This document shows positions 5,377-6,104 of a stretch of DNA of 6,104 nucleotides, one piece after another. A program made the translations under genes and the position numbers. Where the stretch lies: NCBI GenBank assembly GCA_900764215.1, contig CAAFNI010000441.1, positions 1 through 6,104 on the forward strand, written 5' to 3'. The stretch is from an uncultured Sutterella sp. GTDB taxonomy: Bacteria > Pseudomonadota > Gammaproteobacteria > Burkholderiales > Burkholderiaceae_F. Every line of letters begins with the position of its first letter. Position 1 is the first letter of the stretch. The notes beneath the pieces are model-generated. The model worked only from the letters and a program-made list of their open reading frames with translations, was not told the origin of the DNA and ran no database searches.

Positions 5377-6080
5377 ATGACGAACCGAACAACCCAAAAC
5401 CGAACGAAGCAACCCCTGGCGGACTTTCGCCTGCGGGGCATCGCCGCACTGGCCGCGGGCGCGCTCCTATGCGGCCTTCAGGGAGCCGCTGCCGCCGACT
5501 TCCGCTGGACGAGCGCGGGCGACTTCCTCACCTTCGACATTCACGCGCAGAACGAGTCGCTCAATTCGCTCGCCTGCGCCGCGGTCTACGAAGGCCTCGT
5601 GCGCCTTGACGAGCACATGAAAATCGAGCCCGCGCTCGCCGAAAGCTACGAGCGCGTCCCCGAAGGGTTTCTCTTCACGATCCGCCAAAACGTGAAGTTC
5701 CACGAAGGCGAAATCCTCACGCCCGAAGACGCCGCGTTTTCGATCAACCGCGCGCTCGGGCCCTTGAGCCAATTCAAGAGCACGGCTTCGGGCATTCTCG
5801 GCGCGGAGGTGACGCCCGAAGGGAAGGTGCTCGTCAAGACCGTGTCGGGCTCGCCCGTCTTCCTCACCCAGCTCGCCTCGCTTCGCATCCTCAACAAGGC
5901 CTGGGCCGAAAAGCACGGCGCGCTCGAGCCCCAGAACTACGTCGCGGGCGAGGAATCCTATGCCGCAACGCACGCCAACGGCACGGGTCCCTACAAGCTC
6001 GAATCCCGCGAACCCGACGTCCGGACGGTCTTTGCGGTCAACCCCGACTGGTGGGATCAGGCCAACCGCAGAGGGAACGC
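5377..6080 (+). CDS. ABC transporter peptide-binding protein, solute-binding family 5 (N-terminal part)
   Basis: Periplasmic receptor that would deliver di- or oligopeptides to an ABC permease. The first 234 residues are present, against about 500-540 for the family. A signal peptide with core GIAALAAGALLCGL (21-34) ends near AAAA|DFRW (residue 40). The mature start FRWTSAGDFLTFDIHAQNES, VYEGLVRLDEHMKIEPALAE, FTIRQNVKFHEGEILTPEDA, FSINRAL, ANGTGPYKLESREPDVRTVF and NPDWWDQ are typical of the SBP_bac_5 (OppA/DppA) fold as found in Burkholderiales. A Cys sits in the signal peptide but the lipobox is poor. The gene is cut at 6080 by adapter; the apparent continuation CLLYTSD is artefact. The attenuator upstream suggests induction when charged tRNA-Trp is scarce. 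Substrate specificity cannot be read from this part. Confidence 0.9.
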
Positions 6081-6104
6081 CTGTCTCTTATACACATCTG
6101 ACGC
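6081..6104 (+). other. Nextera transposase adapter remnant (not genomic)
   Basis: CTGTCTCTTATACACATCT (6081-6099) is the Tn5 mosaic-end adapter and the next five bases, GACGC, continue the Nextera read-2 adapter. Translation in the preceding frame gives CLLYTSD, the well-known contaminant peptide. These bases were left untrimmed at the contig end. Confidence 0.97.

Noticed and set aside
5467..5973. Minus-strand open frame of 168 codons
   Set aside because: It is antisense to the clear peptide-binding-protein gene.
1..6104. CRISPR array, tRNA, rRNA, insertion sequence
   Set aside because: No regularly spaced repeats, cloverleaf, ribosomal RNA sequence or transposase frame was seen. The Tn5 end at 6081 is library adapter, not a resident element.

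Overview
The window looks like the end of a metagenomic or draft contig from a high-GC betaproteobacterium, most likely a gut member of the Sutterellaceae (Sutterella/Parasutterella type). This is inferred from codon use, an autotransporter-like surface protein and a Burkholderiales-style peptide-binding protein; no rRNA or taxonomic marker gene is present. The last 24 bases (6081-6104) are Nextera transposase adapter, not genome.

Layout. (1) 1-1421, minus: N-terminal part of a large secreted surface protein, probably an autotransporter passenger, running off the left edge. Its upstream region (1422-1515, read on minus) holds an uninterrupted run of 11 G between possible -35 and -10 elements and a perfect 18-base palindrome, a layout typical of phase-variable surface genes. 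(2) 1561-1605: strong hairpin terminator for the next gene. (3) 1656-1925, minus: 89-residue protein with a GTG start, a good ribosome binding site and a 45-residue tail made only of L, E, A, K and R. (4) 2114-3844, minus: 576-residue protein that I read as an AIPR (abortive infection phage resistance) relative whose polar signature residues are replaced. (5) 3845-4179: divergent intergenic region with several hairpins and repeats. (6) 4180-5067, plus: 295-residue protein of a hypothetical family with DH...PGSF and W..S...F...V motifs. (7) 5068-5376: promoter, a 32-codon leader peptide with tandem Trp codons, and mutually exclusive hairpins ending in a terminator, i.e. a classical tryptophan-type attenuator. 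(8) 5377-6080, plus: N-terminal part of a family 5 peptide-binding protein of an ABC transporter, cut off by the adapter.

How the parts may work together. The AIPR-like gene and the 295-residue gene diverge from one control region and could form a small accessory, possibly defence-related, pair; this rests on family resemblance and position only. The attenuator would make expression of the peptide-binding protein respond to charged tRNA-Trp, so peptide uptake would rise when tryptophan is short. The attenuator architecture is directly readable in the sequence; the physiological role is inferred.
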